From Ignavibacteria bacterium (lineage in GTDB: Bacteria > Bacteroidota > Ignavibacteria > Tepidaquicellales > OLB5), in NCBI GenBank assembly GCA_020852705.1, contig JADZAP010000005.1, positions 62,001 through 126,000 on the forward strand: 64,000 bases of DNA, read 5' to 3'. The notes under the pieces are model-generated. The model searched no databases, was not told the origin of the DNA, and was given only the letters and a program-made list of their open reading frames with translations. The position numbers were made by a program, and so were the translations under genes. This document shows positions 1 to 9,878 of this stretch, one piece after another; positions within the stretch are counted from its first letter, which is position 1; every line of letters begins with the position of its first letter.

Positions 1-2
1 AT

Positions 3-449
3 TCACCAACACAAAGAATAGTTAAAGGAACACCTGAAATTATTGCAGCCGTTGAAGAAGCTAAAAAAATCAGGAAGTTTGAGTTTGTATTGATTGAAGA
101 TACACCAAGAGATGAATTATTAAAAATTAAACAAACCTGTCATATTGCAATTGACCAGATTGGCAACAGAGGCGGTACAGGTTATGGGATAAATTCACTT
201 GAAAATCTATCTCTGGGAATTCCTTCAATTACAGATATGAACTGCGGTATGGATACCTGGCTTCCTGAAAATCCGTTTATAATTGCAAATAAAGAAACCC
301 TTGCTGAAAAACTTATTGAATTAATAGATAATGAAGAATACAGATTAAAAAAAAGGAACGATTCCAGAACGTGGGTAAATAAATATCATTCTTATGATTC
401 TGTATTCAGCAAGTTAAATGAATATTATCTGAATGCCGGAATTATTTGA
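3..449 (+). CDS. glycosyltransferase, C-terminal part (5' end outside window)
   Basis: Open frame continues upstream of the listed Met to the window edge; GGTGYGINSLENLSLGIPSITD...K.TLAEKLIELIDNEEYR resembles the GT-B family C-terminal region. Confidence 0.65.
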   Translation, partial: SPTQRIVKGTPEIIAAVEEAKKIRKFEFVLIEDTPRDELLKIKQTCHIAIDQIGNRGGTGYGINSLENLSLGIPSITDMNCGMDTWLPENPFIIANKETLAEKLIELIDNEEYRLKKRNDSRTWVNKYHSYDSVFSKLNEYYLNAGII

Positions 450-519
450 TCAATATAATTATACAATGTATAAAATAAAATTTATTGAAATTTAACCGGG
501 GAAAATTACAGACTATAAT

Positions 520-1980
520 TTGTCTTCTCAAATAAAGAAAATATTTTCAGATACCGTAATCTACACAATTGGCAGTGTATTTAACAGATTTTTACCGTTC
601 CTGCTTCTTCCCGTATATACATTTTATTTCCCCCCCGCAGAATATGGTATTTTCTCTCTTGTTTATTCTTTCTGGTTCTTTGTATCTGTGTTTTACTTAT
701 ACGGAATGGAAACAGCTTTCCAGAAATGTTTCCTTGAAACTGATGATTATGAATCAAAAAAAGGGATATACAGTAATACCTTAATTTTAATATTTTCTAC
801 TTCAATTATTTTCAGTGCAATTATTTACTTATTAGCAGATTTTATTGCTGAAAAAATTACCGGTACCACACAGAATGCATATCTTATAAGGTTATTGGCT
901 GTTATTTTAGTTGCTGATTCCCTTTACAGATTCCCTATGATACTTATTAACAGTATTCAGCGTTCAAAATTATATTCTTTTTTGAATATGATTGCTGTAG
1001 TGCTTAATGTTGCCGTAAATCTTATACTCATTATTAATTATAAGTTCGGTATTGAGGCGATATTTTATTCATATCTGGTATCCTATATCTTTTTATTTAT
1101 TATTTCATTTTCCAGTATTCTAAAATATTTTAAATTGTTTATAAATTATTCTTTCATAAAGAATCTTTTAAAAAATGCTCATCTGTTTCTGTATTATGGA
1201 ATTTTCCTGATTTCCATTGATCTGATTGACAGGTTTATTCTCGAGTATTTTAAAGGTTCTGCAGTGGTTGGTATATATTCCGCAAGTTACCGTATTGGCA
1301 TAGTTATGAATCTTGTTATAACAGGATACAAAGTAGCATGGACGCCTTTTTTTATGAACCTTAAAGGAGAAGAAGGGAATAAAGAAATTTTTTCAAAAGT
1401 ATTTACTTATTTTTGGTATGGGGGTTTAATAGTCTTTTTATTTTTCTCATTTCTTGCTGATGACCTTGTTAAAATAAATTATGCCGGTTATACACTGCTG
1501 AATGAAAAATACTGGAGCGGACTTGTAATCATTCCGTATATTCTTCTTGCTTATCTTTTTTCCGGTCTTTATCTTAATCTTAATGTTGCCTCTTTTTTTA
1601 AAAACAAAATTAAATATTTAATTATTTCTTCTGCAGCAGGCTGCATCAGCAATATATTGCTTAACTTTTTACTTATTCCTGAATATTCAATAACCGGAGC
1701 AGCAATTGCGACTATGCTTTCTTATTTCATTATGTTTGCTGTCCTTTATTTCTATTCTCAAAAAATATATAAAATTCAATATGAATGGAATTTAATTTTT
1801 AAAGCAATTTTATTGACTGCTATTTTATATTCAGTAAATTTTTACATCCCAAAAATACTTAATTTAAGTTATATTCACTCAATTTTAATTGAAATTTTGT
1901 TTGTTTGTTTTTTATTTGTTTATTTAATGGGTAAACAAACAATTAATCTGTTATTTTCATTAAAAAGAAATAAAGCTTAA
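520..1980 (+). CDS. oligosaccharide flippase / polysaccharide biosynthesis protein (Wzx/MATE-like, multi-TM)
   Basis: 486 aa, many TM segments, TTG start; N-terminal TVIYTIGSVFNRFLPFLLLPVYT typical of the family. Confidence 0.8.
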   Translation: MSSQIKKIFSDTVIYTIGSVFNRFLPFLLLPVYTFYFPPAEYGIFSLVYSFWFFVSVFYLYGMETAFQKCFLETDDYESKKGIYSNTLILIFSTSIIFSAIIYLLADFIAEKITGTTQNAYLIRLLAVILVADSLYRFPMILINSIQRSKLYSFLNMIAVVLNVAVNLILIINYKFGIEAIFYSYLVSYIFLFIISFSSILKYFKLFINYSFIKNLLKNAHLFLYYGIFLISIDLIDRFILEYFKGSAVVGIYSASYRIGIVMNLVITGYKVAWTPFFMNLKGEEGNKEIFSKVFTYFWYGGLIVFLFFSFLADDLVKINYAGYTLLNEKYWSGLVIIPYILLAYLFSGLYLNLNVASFFKNKIKYLIISSAAGCISNILLNFLLIPEYSITGAAIATMLSYFIMFAVLYFYSQKIYKIQYEWNLIFKAILLTAILYSVNFYIPKILNLSYIHSILIEILFVCFLFVYLMGKQTINLLFSLKRNKA

Positions 1981-2005
1981 AGTAACACTTTAACTGATTT
2001 AGCTC

Positions 2006-2036
2006 TTGACAACACTTCTTAATATAGTTATATTTG
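2006..2036 (+). promoter_or_regulatory. promoter of tRNA-Ser: TTG-N20-TATATTTG (also reads TTGACA-N17-TATATT)
   Basis: TTGACA 2006-2011, TATATTTG 2029-2036, about 38 nt upstream of the tRNA. Confidence 0.6.
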
Positions 2037-2074
2037 AAGAGCTTCTCCATTACTTTAAGGATATTTCTGCTTTT

Positions 2075-2161
2075 GGAGAGGTGCGAGAGTGGTTGAATCG
2101 GGCGGTCTCGAAAACCGTTGCAGAGGTAACTCTGCCGTGGGTTCGAATCCCACCCTCTCCG
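2075..2161 (+). tRNA. tRNA-Ser (CGA)
   Basis: Acceptor GGAGAGG/CCTCTCC, anticodon loop CTCGAAA, long variable arm, GTTCGAATCC T arm. Confidence 0.95.
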
Positions 2162-2216
2162 CAGAGTATCGTTTGCAGGTCATTAAAAAGTTTATTTAAT
2201 TTTTAACTATATCATC

Positions 2217-2726
2217 ATGAAGAACAAAATTATTTTTCTATTAGCTCTTTCCTTCCTGTATATTTTAATTTTTGTTAAAACTGCCAAATCACAGGATGAT
2301 ATGGATTTTGAAGAATTTATGGGTATGATGAGTGAAACCCTGACTGATGAACAGCTTGATGAACTAAGCTATGAACTTCCCTGGAATATCAGGGTTGCAG
2401 GATATGGTTACGGCGATTTTTCGGGAGACGGGAAAGATGATATTGTTCTTTCAATTGTTGAAAAAGATAAAACCCCCAAAAAATCTGTTGATGTATATTT
2501 TTTTGAAAATATAGATAATACTACATACCAAAAAATTAAAAAGAAGAACTATAAGTGGTATGAAATTCCGTTAGAAGTTGCTTTCTTAATAAAAGATGGT
2601 AAATGTTTCGTAACAAGCAGAGATGATAATAACTGGTATTTTGCCGGTTATGAAATTATTGAAGATAAGCTTGTAACCTCTGATGTTGAAAAATATCCAA
2701 TTGAATTTGAAAACGCAGGCAATTAA
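2217..2726 (+). CDS. hypothetical secreted protein with DFSGDGKDDI calcium-loop-like motif
   Basis: N-terminal signal peptide-like segment; YGYGDFSGDGKDDIVLS. Confidence 0.6.
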   Translation: MKNKIIFLLALSFLYILIFVKTAKSQDDMDFEEFMGMMSETLTDEQLDELSYELPWNIRVAGYGYGDFSGDGKDDIVLSIVEKDKTPKKSVDVYFFENIDNTTYQKIKKKNYKWYEIPLEVAFLIKDGKCFVTSRDDNNWYFAGYEIIEDKLVTSDVEKYPIEFENAGN

Positions 2727-2760
2727 TATTCTTTCCCCACTTAAAGCCTGTTTTCACGTC

Positions 2761-2787
2761 GCCCCGGTTTTTACCGGGGCTTTTTTT
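2761..2787 (+). terminator. rho-independent terminator
   Basis: GCCCCGGT-TTTT-ACCGGGGC perfect 8-bp stem followed by T7. Confidence 0.9.
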
Positions 2788-2838
2788 ATAGAAACGAACT
2801 AATTGTCACATTTTAAAAATATATTAATTTAGAAAGGG

Positions 2839-3093
2839 TTATGCAAGTTCTTTAACAGCTTCTGTAAAATATCTTAATGTATCCGGGCACAAATCAAATC
2901 CGTTCGGCCAATATATTCCCCTGCCATTATCATAAAGCTTAACCTTTGCAAAATAATCTTTATTCTTTAAAACTTCATTAATACTGTTTTCTTTGATAAA
3001 TTTGCTGAGATCAATTACTTTATCAGTATTATCTGAAAAGAAAAAGTGAATTAAATAATTTTGTAGTAATTTAATTTTAATTATTTTTACCAT
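2839..3093 (-). CDS. DUF2442 domain-containing protein
   Basis: 84 aa; L.NY.....F.D.....DLS.F......VLKN.DYF.KV.L...GRGIYWPNGFDLCPDTL. Confidence 0.8.
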   Translation of the reverse strand: MVKIIKIKLLQNYLIHFFFSDNTDKVIDLSKFIKENSINEVLKNKDYFAKVKLYDNGRGIYWPNGFDLCPDTLRYFTEAVKELA

Positions 3094-3098
3094 AGTTA

Positions 3099-3359
3099 TT
3101 ATTTTAATGGTTCAATTTTAAATAAAGTTTCAGGTTTTTGCGCTCTTAACCAGTCTTCTTTCAATTCCTCTTTGTGCAATCCAGCCCATTCTAATACCAT
3201 TGATTTTGCTCTTGGTGGTAAATTTCCATTAATAATCTTTAATGAGTTAATATCAAATATTGCTTCATAATCTTGATATTCTGCATGAAAATGTGCAGGA
3301 GAATGATCCTGAAAGAACATTTTAATTATTATTCCATAAAATCTGCAAATTTCAGGCAT
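3099..3359 (-). CDS. DUF4160 domain-containing protein
   Basis: MPEICRFYGIIIKMFFQDHSPAHFHAEY is the DUF4160 signature; internal MPEI start preferred over the listed MLMPEI. Confidence 0.85.
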   Translation of the reverse strand: MPEICRFYGIIIKMFFQDHSPAHFHAEYQDYEAIFDINSLKIINGNLPPRAKSMVLEWAGLHKEELKEDWLRAQKPETLFKIEPLK

Positions 3360-3527
3360 TAACAAATATAATAAAATATGTTTATGAAAACTACATTATC
3401 ATAGGTAATAAAAAGACAAGGATACTATTAAATTTTTTTTACCGGGGCTTTTTTATCCCAAAATATTTCGCTTATGCTCAATTTCAGTATTAACAAATTC
3501 TGACTATAATTATAAAAATTATATACA

Positions 3528-3535
3528 TAAATTTG
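3528..3535 (+). promoter_or_regulatory. TAAATTTG -7 element directly upstream of purB start (leaderless candidate)
   Basis: TAAATTTGTAAATG, ATG at 3539. Confidence 0.45.
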
Positions 3536-3538
3536 TAA

Positions 3539-4834
3539 ATGATTGAAAGATATACTCTCCCCGAAATTGCAAAAATTTGGTCAGATGAAAATAAATTTTC
3601 TATTTGGCTAAAAATTGAAATATTTGCCTGCGAAGCAAATAATAAACTCGGAATAGTTCCAACTTCTGCTCTTAAAAAAATTCTCTCAAAAGCGAGATTT
3701 AATGTAAGCAAAATCAATCAAATTGAATCTGTTGTTAAACATGATGTAATTGCTTTTTTAACCAATGTGGGCAGTTACGTAGGCAAAGACTCTCGTTTTA
3801 TACATTACGGCATGACAAGTTCAGATGTACTTGATACATCACTTTCGGTTCAGATGAAGGAAGCGGGTAATTTGATTTTAATGAAACTACAGCAGCTTAA
3901 ATCAGCACTTTCAAAGAAAGCAAAAAAGTATAAATATCTGCAAATGGTTGGCAGAACTCACGGCGTTCACGCTGAATCCATTACTCTTGGTTTAAAATTC
4001 GCATTGTGGTTTGATGAAGTTAACCGCAATATTGAAAGATTAAAAATTGCCGTAAAAAACATATCAGTTGGGAAAATATCCGGTGCAGTGGGCACTTATG
4101 AACACCTGAGCCCCTTTGTAGAAAGATATGTTTGCAGAAAACTAAATTTAAAACCCGCAAATGCTGCTACACAGATTATTCAGCGTGATATTCACGCTGA
4201 ATATATGACAACTCTTGCCATTATAGCTTCTTCACTTGAAAAATTTGCAACTGAAATTCGCCATCAGCAAAAAACTGAAATACTTGAGCTGGAAGAACCG
4301 TTCACAAAAGGACAAAAAGGTTCTTCTGCTATGCCCCACAAAAAAAATCCTGTAATCTGTGAACGGATTTCGGGACTTGCCCGTATTATCAGAGCAAATT
4401 CCTTAGCTGCTTTGGAAAATATTAATCTCTGGCATGAACGCGATATTTCACACTCAAGTGTTGAGCGTGTAATATTACCCGATAGCACTATGTTACTTTA
4501 TTATATGCTGGTTAAAATGATAGAAGTAATTGATGGATTAGTTGTAAACAAAGAAAATATTGCTAAAAATCTGAACCTAACCCATGGACTAATCTATTCA
4601 CAGCGTGCTCTGCTTAAATTAGTTGAAGCAGGTTTAACTCGAGAGCAGGCGTATAAGGCGGTGCAGAACAATGCTTTGCTGTCATGGAAAACAGGTCAGG
4701 ATTTCCGTAAATTACTTGAAAGCGATAAGTTAATATCAAAAAAAGTTAATAAAACTCAAATTGAAGATATTTTTTACTCAAAAAAAGTATTTAAAAATAT
4801 TGATTATATCTTTAAAAACGTTAAAATTAAGTAA
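3539..4834 (+). CDS. purB: adenylosuccinate lyase
   Basis: MIERYTLPEIAKIW...GSSAMPHKKNP signature. Confidence 0.97.
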   Translation: MIERYTLPEIAKIWSDENKFSIWLKIEIFACEANNKLGIVPTSALKKILSKARFNVSKINQIESVVKHDVIAFLTNVGSYVGKDSRFIHYGMTSSDVLDTSLSVQMKEAGNLILMKLQQLKSALSKKAKKYKYLQMVGRTHGVHAESITLGLKFALWFDEVNRNIERLKIAVKNISVGKISGAVGTYEHLSPFVERYVCRKLNLKPANAATQIIQRDIHAEYMTTLAIIASSLEKFATEIRHQQKTEILELEEPFTKGQKGSSAMPHKKNPVICERISGLARIIRANSLAALENINLWHERDISHSSVERVILPDSTMLLYYMLVKMIEVIDGLVVNKENIAKNLNLTHGLIYSQRALLKLVEAGLTREQAYKAVQNNALLSWKTGQDFRKLLESDKLISKKVNKTQIEDIFYSKKVFKNIDYIFKNVKIK

Positions 4835-5167
4835 AATAACCTAAATCCTCATGAATTAATTTATAGTTAATTTTTCAATATTATTATTAACTTGAATATA
4901 ATTTCATACCGTTTAGGTCTCAATTAAAACATTTACCCTTGAAAATACTTCATATTTTCACTATTTTTGTATTCTAACATTGAACTATTTTAGCCCGTCT
5001 GGCTGCTAAAGCGGTTCCGGTTTATAAAGAAAAACCGTTTCTTATAAAAGTCAGGATTGTTTTTTTAATCGCTGCAAAAATTGCAGTTTTATTTCAGACT
5101 TTGCTTTGTTATTTAATTTCCGGTTTAATTAATTGATAATTGTTCTTTGTTATTTGCAAATTTCAGA

Positions 5168-5241
5168 GGGCGGTTAGCTCAGTTGGTTAGAGCGCCACGT
5201 TGACATCGTGGAGGTCACCGGTTCGAATCCAGTATCGCCCA
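5168..5241 (+). tRNA. tRNA-Val (GAC)
   Basis: Acceptor GGGCGGT/ATCGCCC, D arm GCTC/GAGC, anticodon loop TTGACAT, T loop TTCGAAT. Confidence 0.95.
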
Positions 5242-5329
5242 CTAATGCGGGTATTTAAAATTCCAAATATCTAATTGCATTTTATATTGTTCACCGGTGA
5301 ATCTTAACAATTTTAATAACTAAAATTTA

Positions 5330-6535
5330 ATGAATATTTTTAAAATAAATATTTTTAAAATGAATAAATCAATAAAAATATCAGCTTTAATTTTTCTTTT
5401 TTTGTTATCATCAAATGTTTTTTCTCAGATATATTCTCCTAAGGATATTGTTAATATTTTTGATCCGTTCACAATTACCTTTGGTGATCTGGTTTTAAAT
5501 ACTAATGATGATGAATTTAAAGAGCATAATTTTCTGATCATTGTCACAATTACAGTAGGTTCAGAAAAAATTATCAAATTTTTTTATAAAGATGACCTCC
5601 TGATAAACAATATAAAAAGTTATAATGATGATTACTGGGCAATAAGTTTTTCTGCTAGGAAAAACAATATCATACTTTTTCCCGCTGTTTATAATGTCCT
5701 TAACAGCGGTGGAAATATAAATATAAAAATGGAAGGTTATTCAAATCTATCTCCCGGAGATGAAACAATGCTCAGTCAGCTTTCTTCAGGTTATGTATAT
5801 ACAAGTACTGCAATGAGCAGTATGATTGAACAGGCATACAAATATTTTGCCAATTCAACCGAAGTAAATAAACCTAACAACAGCTTGATAACATCAGCAG
5901 AAGTATTGCAGAGAAATGTATCTACACGACCCGGTATCTTTTATCTTGGCAATCCAACTGAAGTTAGCTATGCTATTCCGGTTGATCCTAAAAAAGTAAT
6001 CGGTACTAACCTGCTTATACAGGGTGATAAAAAAGTTGAATCTAAAATTTCATCCAAAACAACTGACCAGTGGAATTTGACTATTAATAAATTTACTGAT
6101 GTTAAAATTGTTCAGGGTGAAGGATATTATAACAAAATAAAAGGGGTTTTTAATGACATCATTAATTTACCTAAAATTGATGAAAACAAACGCGAGGGAC
6201 TCATAGCAAGATGCAATGAAGTTATTAACGAAGATCTTGTAATGGGAAGAAAATCTGATGTTTATATGAATCCGGAAGTTATAAAGCAGTTTACATATTT
6301 AATGAATTTTATTAAAGCTGGCATCCGTGCAAAATCTGATACTGCTTCAACCACCAACGATTTTATGAAAGCTGATGAACGTGAAGCTTTGAATTTTTTT
6401 GAAACTAATTTAAAGGAAAACGATTTTAATCTGGAAAACCAATATGTATTTGATGATTTCATCAGTTCATCAGTAAATAGAGGTGCTATACAGAAAGAAA
6501 TTGATATAATAAGAAGGTATTATCAGCTTAAGTAA
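5330..6535 (+). CDS. hypothetical secreted protein (start possibly 5360)
   Basis: 401 aa with signal peptide MNKSIKISALIFLFLLSSNVFSQ. Confidence 0.7.
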   Translation: MNIFKINIFKMNKSIKISALIFLFLLSSNVFSQIYSPKDIVNIFDPFTITFGDLVLNTNDDEFKEHNFLIIVTITVGSEKIIKFFYKDDLLINNIKSYNDDYWAISFSARKNNIILFPAVYNVLNSGGNINIKMEGYSNLSPGDETMLSQLSSGYVYTSTAMSSMIEQAYKYFANSTEVNKPNNSLITSAEVLQRNVSTRPGIFYLGNPTEVSYAIPVDPKKVIGTNLLIQGDKKVESKISSKTTDQWNLTINKFTDVKIVQGEGYYNKIKGVFNDIINLPKIDENKREGLIARCNEVINEDLVMGRKSDVYMNPEVIKQFTYLMNFIKAGIRAKSDTASTTNDFMKADEREALNFFETNLKENDFNLENQYVFDDFISSSVNRGAIQKEIDIIRRYYQLK

Positions 6536-6592
6536 TTATTTTGACGTTTTTACTGAAGTATATTTGCTCTATAGTATAATTAATGCTAAATT

Positions 6593-8524
6593 TTGAGTAA
6601 CAAAAATATAAAAATAACTTTCCCTGATGGAAGTATTAAGGAGTATCCAAGCGGTTCTTCTTCATTGGAAATAGCTGCATCTATTAGCAAAGGGCTTGCC
6701 GATGACGCTCTTGTTGCTGAAGTGAACAGTAAACTTGTTGATATTGTCAAACCGATTAACGAAGATTCTACGGTTAAATTTTATAAGTTTGGCGATGATG
6801 AAGGTAAGAAAGTCTATTGGCATACAACCAGCCATATTATGGCTCAGGCAATTGAGGAACTTTTTCCGGGTGCTAAATTCGGAGTTGGACCTCCGGTTGA
6901 AAACGGCTTCTATTATGATGTGGATTCAGAGCATAAGTTTACCGATGAAGATTTAAAGAAAATTGAAGATCGTATGCTTGATATTGCTAAACGTGATCTT
7001 AAAACCCAACGCGAGGAATTAAAACGAGAAGATGCAATTGCATATTTTAAATCAAAAAGAATTGATCCGTATAAAGTAGAAATACTTGAAGATATTGCTA
7101 AGAATGAAAATATTGTTTCATTGTATCATCAGGGTGAATTTACAGACCTGTGCCGCGGACCTCATATGCCAACTACCGCAAAATTAAAAAATATTAAACT
7201 CTTAAGTGTTTCAGGTTCATATTGGCGGGGTGATTCAAATCGTAAACAATTGCAAAGAATTTATGGCATATCTTTTCCTAAAAAGAAGGATCTTGATGAT
7301 TACCTCAATCTTCTTGAAGAAGCCAAGAAAAGAGATCACAGAAAGCTTGGTAAAGAACTTGAGCTTTTTATGTTCCATGAATACAGCCCGGGTGCACCCT
7401 TTTGGCTGCCAAACGGAATGGTTCTCTTTAAAGAACTTGAAAAATACTGGCGTGATATACACGATAGCAACGGCTACGAAGAAATAAATACTCCAATACT
7501 TGTTAAAGATAAATTATTTGAGCAGTCCGGGCATTTGGATCATTATAAAGAAAATATGTTCCGCGTTGATGATGGAAACGAAACATATTATCTTAAACCT
7601 ATGAATTGTCCTGAAGCTACTTTAGTTTACTCTTCAAAAATGCGGAGTTATAAGGATTTACCTGTCAGACTGAGCGAAATCGGAAGACTTCACAGAAATG
7701 AGCTTCGCGGTGCTTTAGGCGGGATGTTTAGAGTCAGACAAATTACTATGGATGATGCTCACATTTTCTGTACACCTGAACAGATTCAACAGGAAATTAC
7801 AGGTGTAATGAGTCTTATAAAATCCTTTTATGCATTGTTTGGACTTGAACCAAGGTTTTATCTTTCAACACGCCCCGATGAAGCAATGGGCACAAAAGAA
7901 GTATGGGATAAAGCAGAAGCAGCTTTGGCTTCTGCACTTGATGCAAATGAACTAATGTATTCAGTTAAAGAAAAAGACGGGGCTTTCTATGGTCCTAAAA
8001 TTGATGTACATATTAAAGATGCATTGAAAAGAGATTGGCAGATTGCTACTATTCAGCTTGATTATAACCTGCCCGAAAGATTTGATTTAACCTATGAAGG
8101 CAGTGATGGTCAAAAACACAGACCTGTTATGGTTCATCGTGCAATTTTTGGAAGTTATGAGCGGTTTATAGGAATGTTAATTGAGCACTTTGGCGGGAAT
8201 TTTCCCCTTTGGCTTGCTCCGATTCAGGCAGCTGTTTTGCCTATTACAGATAATCAGAAAGACTATGCAAAGGAAGTTTTTGCAAGATTAAAAGAATGCG
8301 GCTTTAGGGTTACAATTGATGACCGCAGTGAAAAAATTGGATATAAGATCCGTGATTGCGAAACTAAAAAAGTACCTTATATGATTATTGTTGGCGAAAA
8401 GGAAAAGCAAAACGGTAACATTACAGTTCGTGCTCATAAAAAAGGTGATCTTGGTGCTTTTGACCTTAATAAATTTATTGAACAAATTATTAACGAAAGA
8501 GATTTTAAAAAATTAAATTCATAA
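6593..8524 (+). CDS. thrS: threonine--tRNA ligase
   Basis: TGS domain, HTTSHIMAQA, MNCPEATL, class II motifs; TTG start. Confidence 0.97.
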   Translation: MSNKNIKITFPDGSIKEYPSGSSSLEIAASISKGLADDALVAEVNSKLVDIVKPINEDSTVKFYKFGDDEGKKVYWHTTSHIMAQAIEELFPGAKFGVGPPVENGFYYDVDSEHKFTDEDLKKIEDRMLDIAKRDLKTQREELKREDAIAYFKSKRIDPYKVEILEDIAKNENIVSLYHQGEFTDLCRGPHMPTTAKLKNIKLLSVSGSYWRGDSNRKQLQRIYGISFPKKKDLDDYLNLLEEAKKRDHRKLGKELELFMFHEYSPGAPFWLPNGMVLFKELEKYWRDIHDSNGYEEINTPILVKDKLFEQSGHLDHYKENMFRVDDGNETYYLKPMNCPEATLVYSSKMRSYKDLPVRLSEIGRLHRNELRGALGGMFRVRQITMDDAHIFCTPEQIQQEITGVMSLIKSFYALFGLEPRFYLSTRPDEAMGTKEVWDKAEAALASALDANELMYSVKEKDGAFYGPKIDVHIKDALKRDWQIATIQLDYNLPERFDLTYEGSDGQKHRPVMVHRAIFGSYERFIGMLIEHFGGNFPLWLAPIQAAVLPITDNQKDYAKEVFARLKECGFRVTIDDRSEKIGYKIRDCETKKVPYMIIVGEKEKQNGNITVRAHKKGDLGAFDLNKFIEQIINERDFKKLNS

Positions 8525-8568
8525 AAAATATTATAAAAAATATTTAATAACTTTAAGGAGTAATAATT

Positions 8569-9141
8569 ATCAAGGAAAAAAAGACTAAAACACGCATTAA
8601 TGAACAAATTCGTGTTCCGGAAGTAAGGGTTTTAGATGAAAATGGTGATCAGCTGGGTATAAAACCTACACAGGAAGCATTAAAGATTGCCAGATCAAAA
8701 GACCTTGATCTTATCGAAGTATCGCCAAATGCCAAACCTCCTGTTTGTAAAATAGGAAACTTTGGTAAATATAATTATGAAAAACAGAAGAAGGAAAAAG
8801 AGCAGAAAAAGAGCAAAAGTTCTACTCAAATGAAAGAAATCAGGTTTCACCCTAATACAGATACACATGATATGGAATTCAAATGCCGTCACCTGATTGA
8901 ATTCCTTATGCAGGGTCATAAGGTTAAAGCAACTATTATTTTTATCGGCAGAATGATGGTGCATCAGGATATTGGAAGGAAACTGATGGATGAAATTATA
9001 GAAAAGCTCACTGTAGTTGGAAAAATAGAACAGGCTCCAAAAATGGAAGGAAGATATTTAACGGTTATGCTTATTCCTGATAAAAAGAAAATAGAAGATT
9101 TTAAGAAGAACAAAGAAAAATCTATGGCTGTAAATATCTAA
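8569..9141 (+). CDS. infC: translation initiation factor IF-3, non-canonical start (ATC 8569 or ATT 8566)
   Basis: KTRINEQIRVPEVRVLDENGDQLGIKPTQEALKIARSKDLDLIEVSPNAKPPVCKIGNFGKYNYE...MKEIRFHPNTDTHD; in frame with ORF 8830-9141; AAGGAG at 8555-8560; no in-frame ATG/GTG/TTG between the stop at 8554 and the conserved N-terminus. Confidence 0.93.
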   Translation: MKEKKTKTRINEQIRVPEVRVLDENGDQLGIKPTQEALKIARSKDLDLIEVSPNAKPPVCKIGNFGKYNYEKQKKEKEQKKSKSSTQMKEIRFHPNTDTHDMEFKCRHLIEFLMQGHKVKATIIFIGRMMVHQDIGRKLMDEIIEKLTVVGKIEQAPKMEGRYLTVMLIPDKKKIEDFKKNKEKSMAVNI

Positions 9142-9213
9142 ACAAATACAGCAGTCTAATAATTTTTAATATTAAACAAAAAAAATATAACTCAAAGAAA
9201 GCAAGGTATTAAA

Positions 9214-9408
9214 ATGCCAAAAATGAAATCAAACCGCGGAGCTGCAAAATCTTTTAAGGTAACTGCAGGCGGAAAGATTAAAAGAAAACATTCATTAAAA
9301 AGACACATTCTCACAAAAAAATCTGCAAAAAGAATAAGGCAGCTTAGACATGATGCTCTGGTTTCTGAAGCAGATGCAAAACGTGTAAGAAGAATGCTTC
9401 TAGCATAA
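9214..9408 (+). CDS. rpmI: 50S ribosomal protein L35
   Basis: [27 protein letters not shown]. Confidence 0.97.
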   Translation: MPKMKSNRGAAKSFKVTAGGKIKRKHSLKRHILTKKSAKRIRQLRHDALVSEADAKRVRRMLLA

Positions 9409-9474
9409 GAACAATGATTTATTATTCTTATTTCAATTAATTAAAACTAAAATTTAAAATACAGGAGATTTAAA

Positions 9475-9822
9475 ATGCCTCGTTCAGTAAATTCAGTAGC
9501 TTCAAGAAAAAGACGAAAAAGAATGCTTGCCAAAGCTAAAGGCTACTGGGGCAGAAGAAGTAAAGTTACAACGGTTGCCAAACATAGTGTAGAAAAAGCA
9601 GGTCAGCATGCTTACTCAGGCAGAAAACTTAAAAAAAGAGTTATGCGTAATATATGGAACGTAAGAATAAATGCTGCTGCAAGAGATAATAATACTACAT
9701 ACTCAAAACTTATTGGTGCTCTGCATAAAAAAAATGTAGATATAAACCGCAAAGTTCTTGCACAGCTAGCTTATGATAACCCCGCAGCTTTTTCTGAAGT
9801 TGTAAAGTTTGCAATGAGTTAA
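9475..9822 (+). CDS. rplT: 50S ribosomal protein L20
   Basis: [29 protein letters not shown]. Confidence 0.97.
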   Translation: MPRSVNSVASRKRRKRMLAKAKGYWGRRSKVTTVAKHSVEKAGQHAYSGRKLKKRVMRNIWNVRINAAARDNNTTYSKLIGALHKKNVDINRKVLAQLAYDNPAAFSEVVKFAMS

Positions 9823-9878
9823 AACTTTTTTTTACAGTAAAAATAAAATATTTTTGTCCAAATTAATTCTGATAAAAA

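Noticed and set aside
2006-2206. ORF overlapping tRNA-Ser
   Set aside because: Its TTG is the -35-like box of the tRNA promoter and the frame reads through the tRNA; not a protein gene
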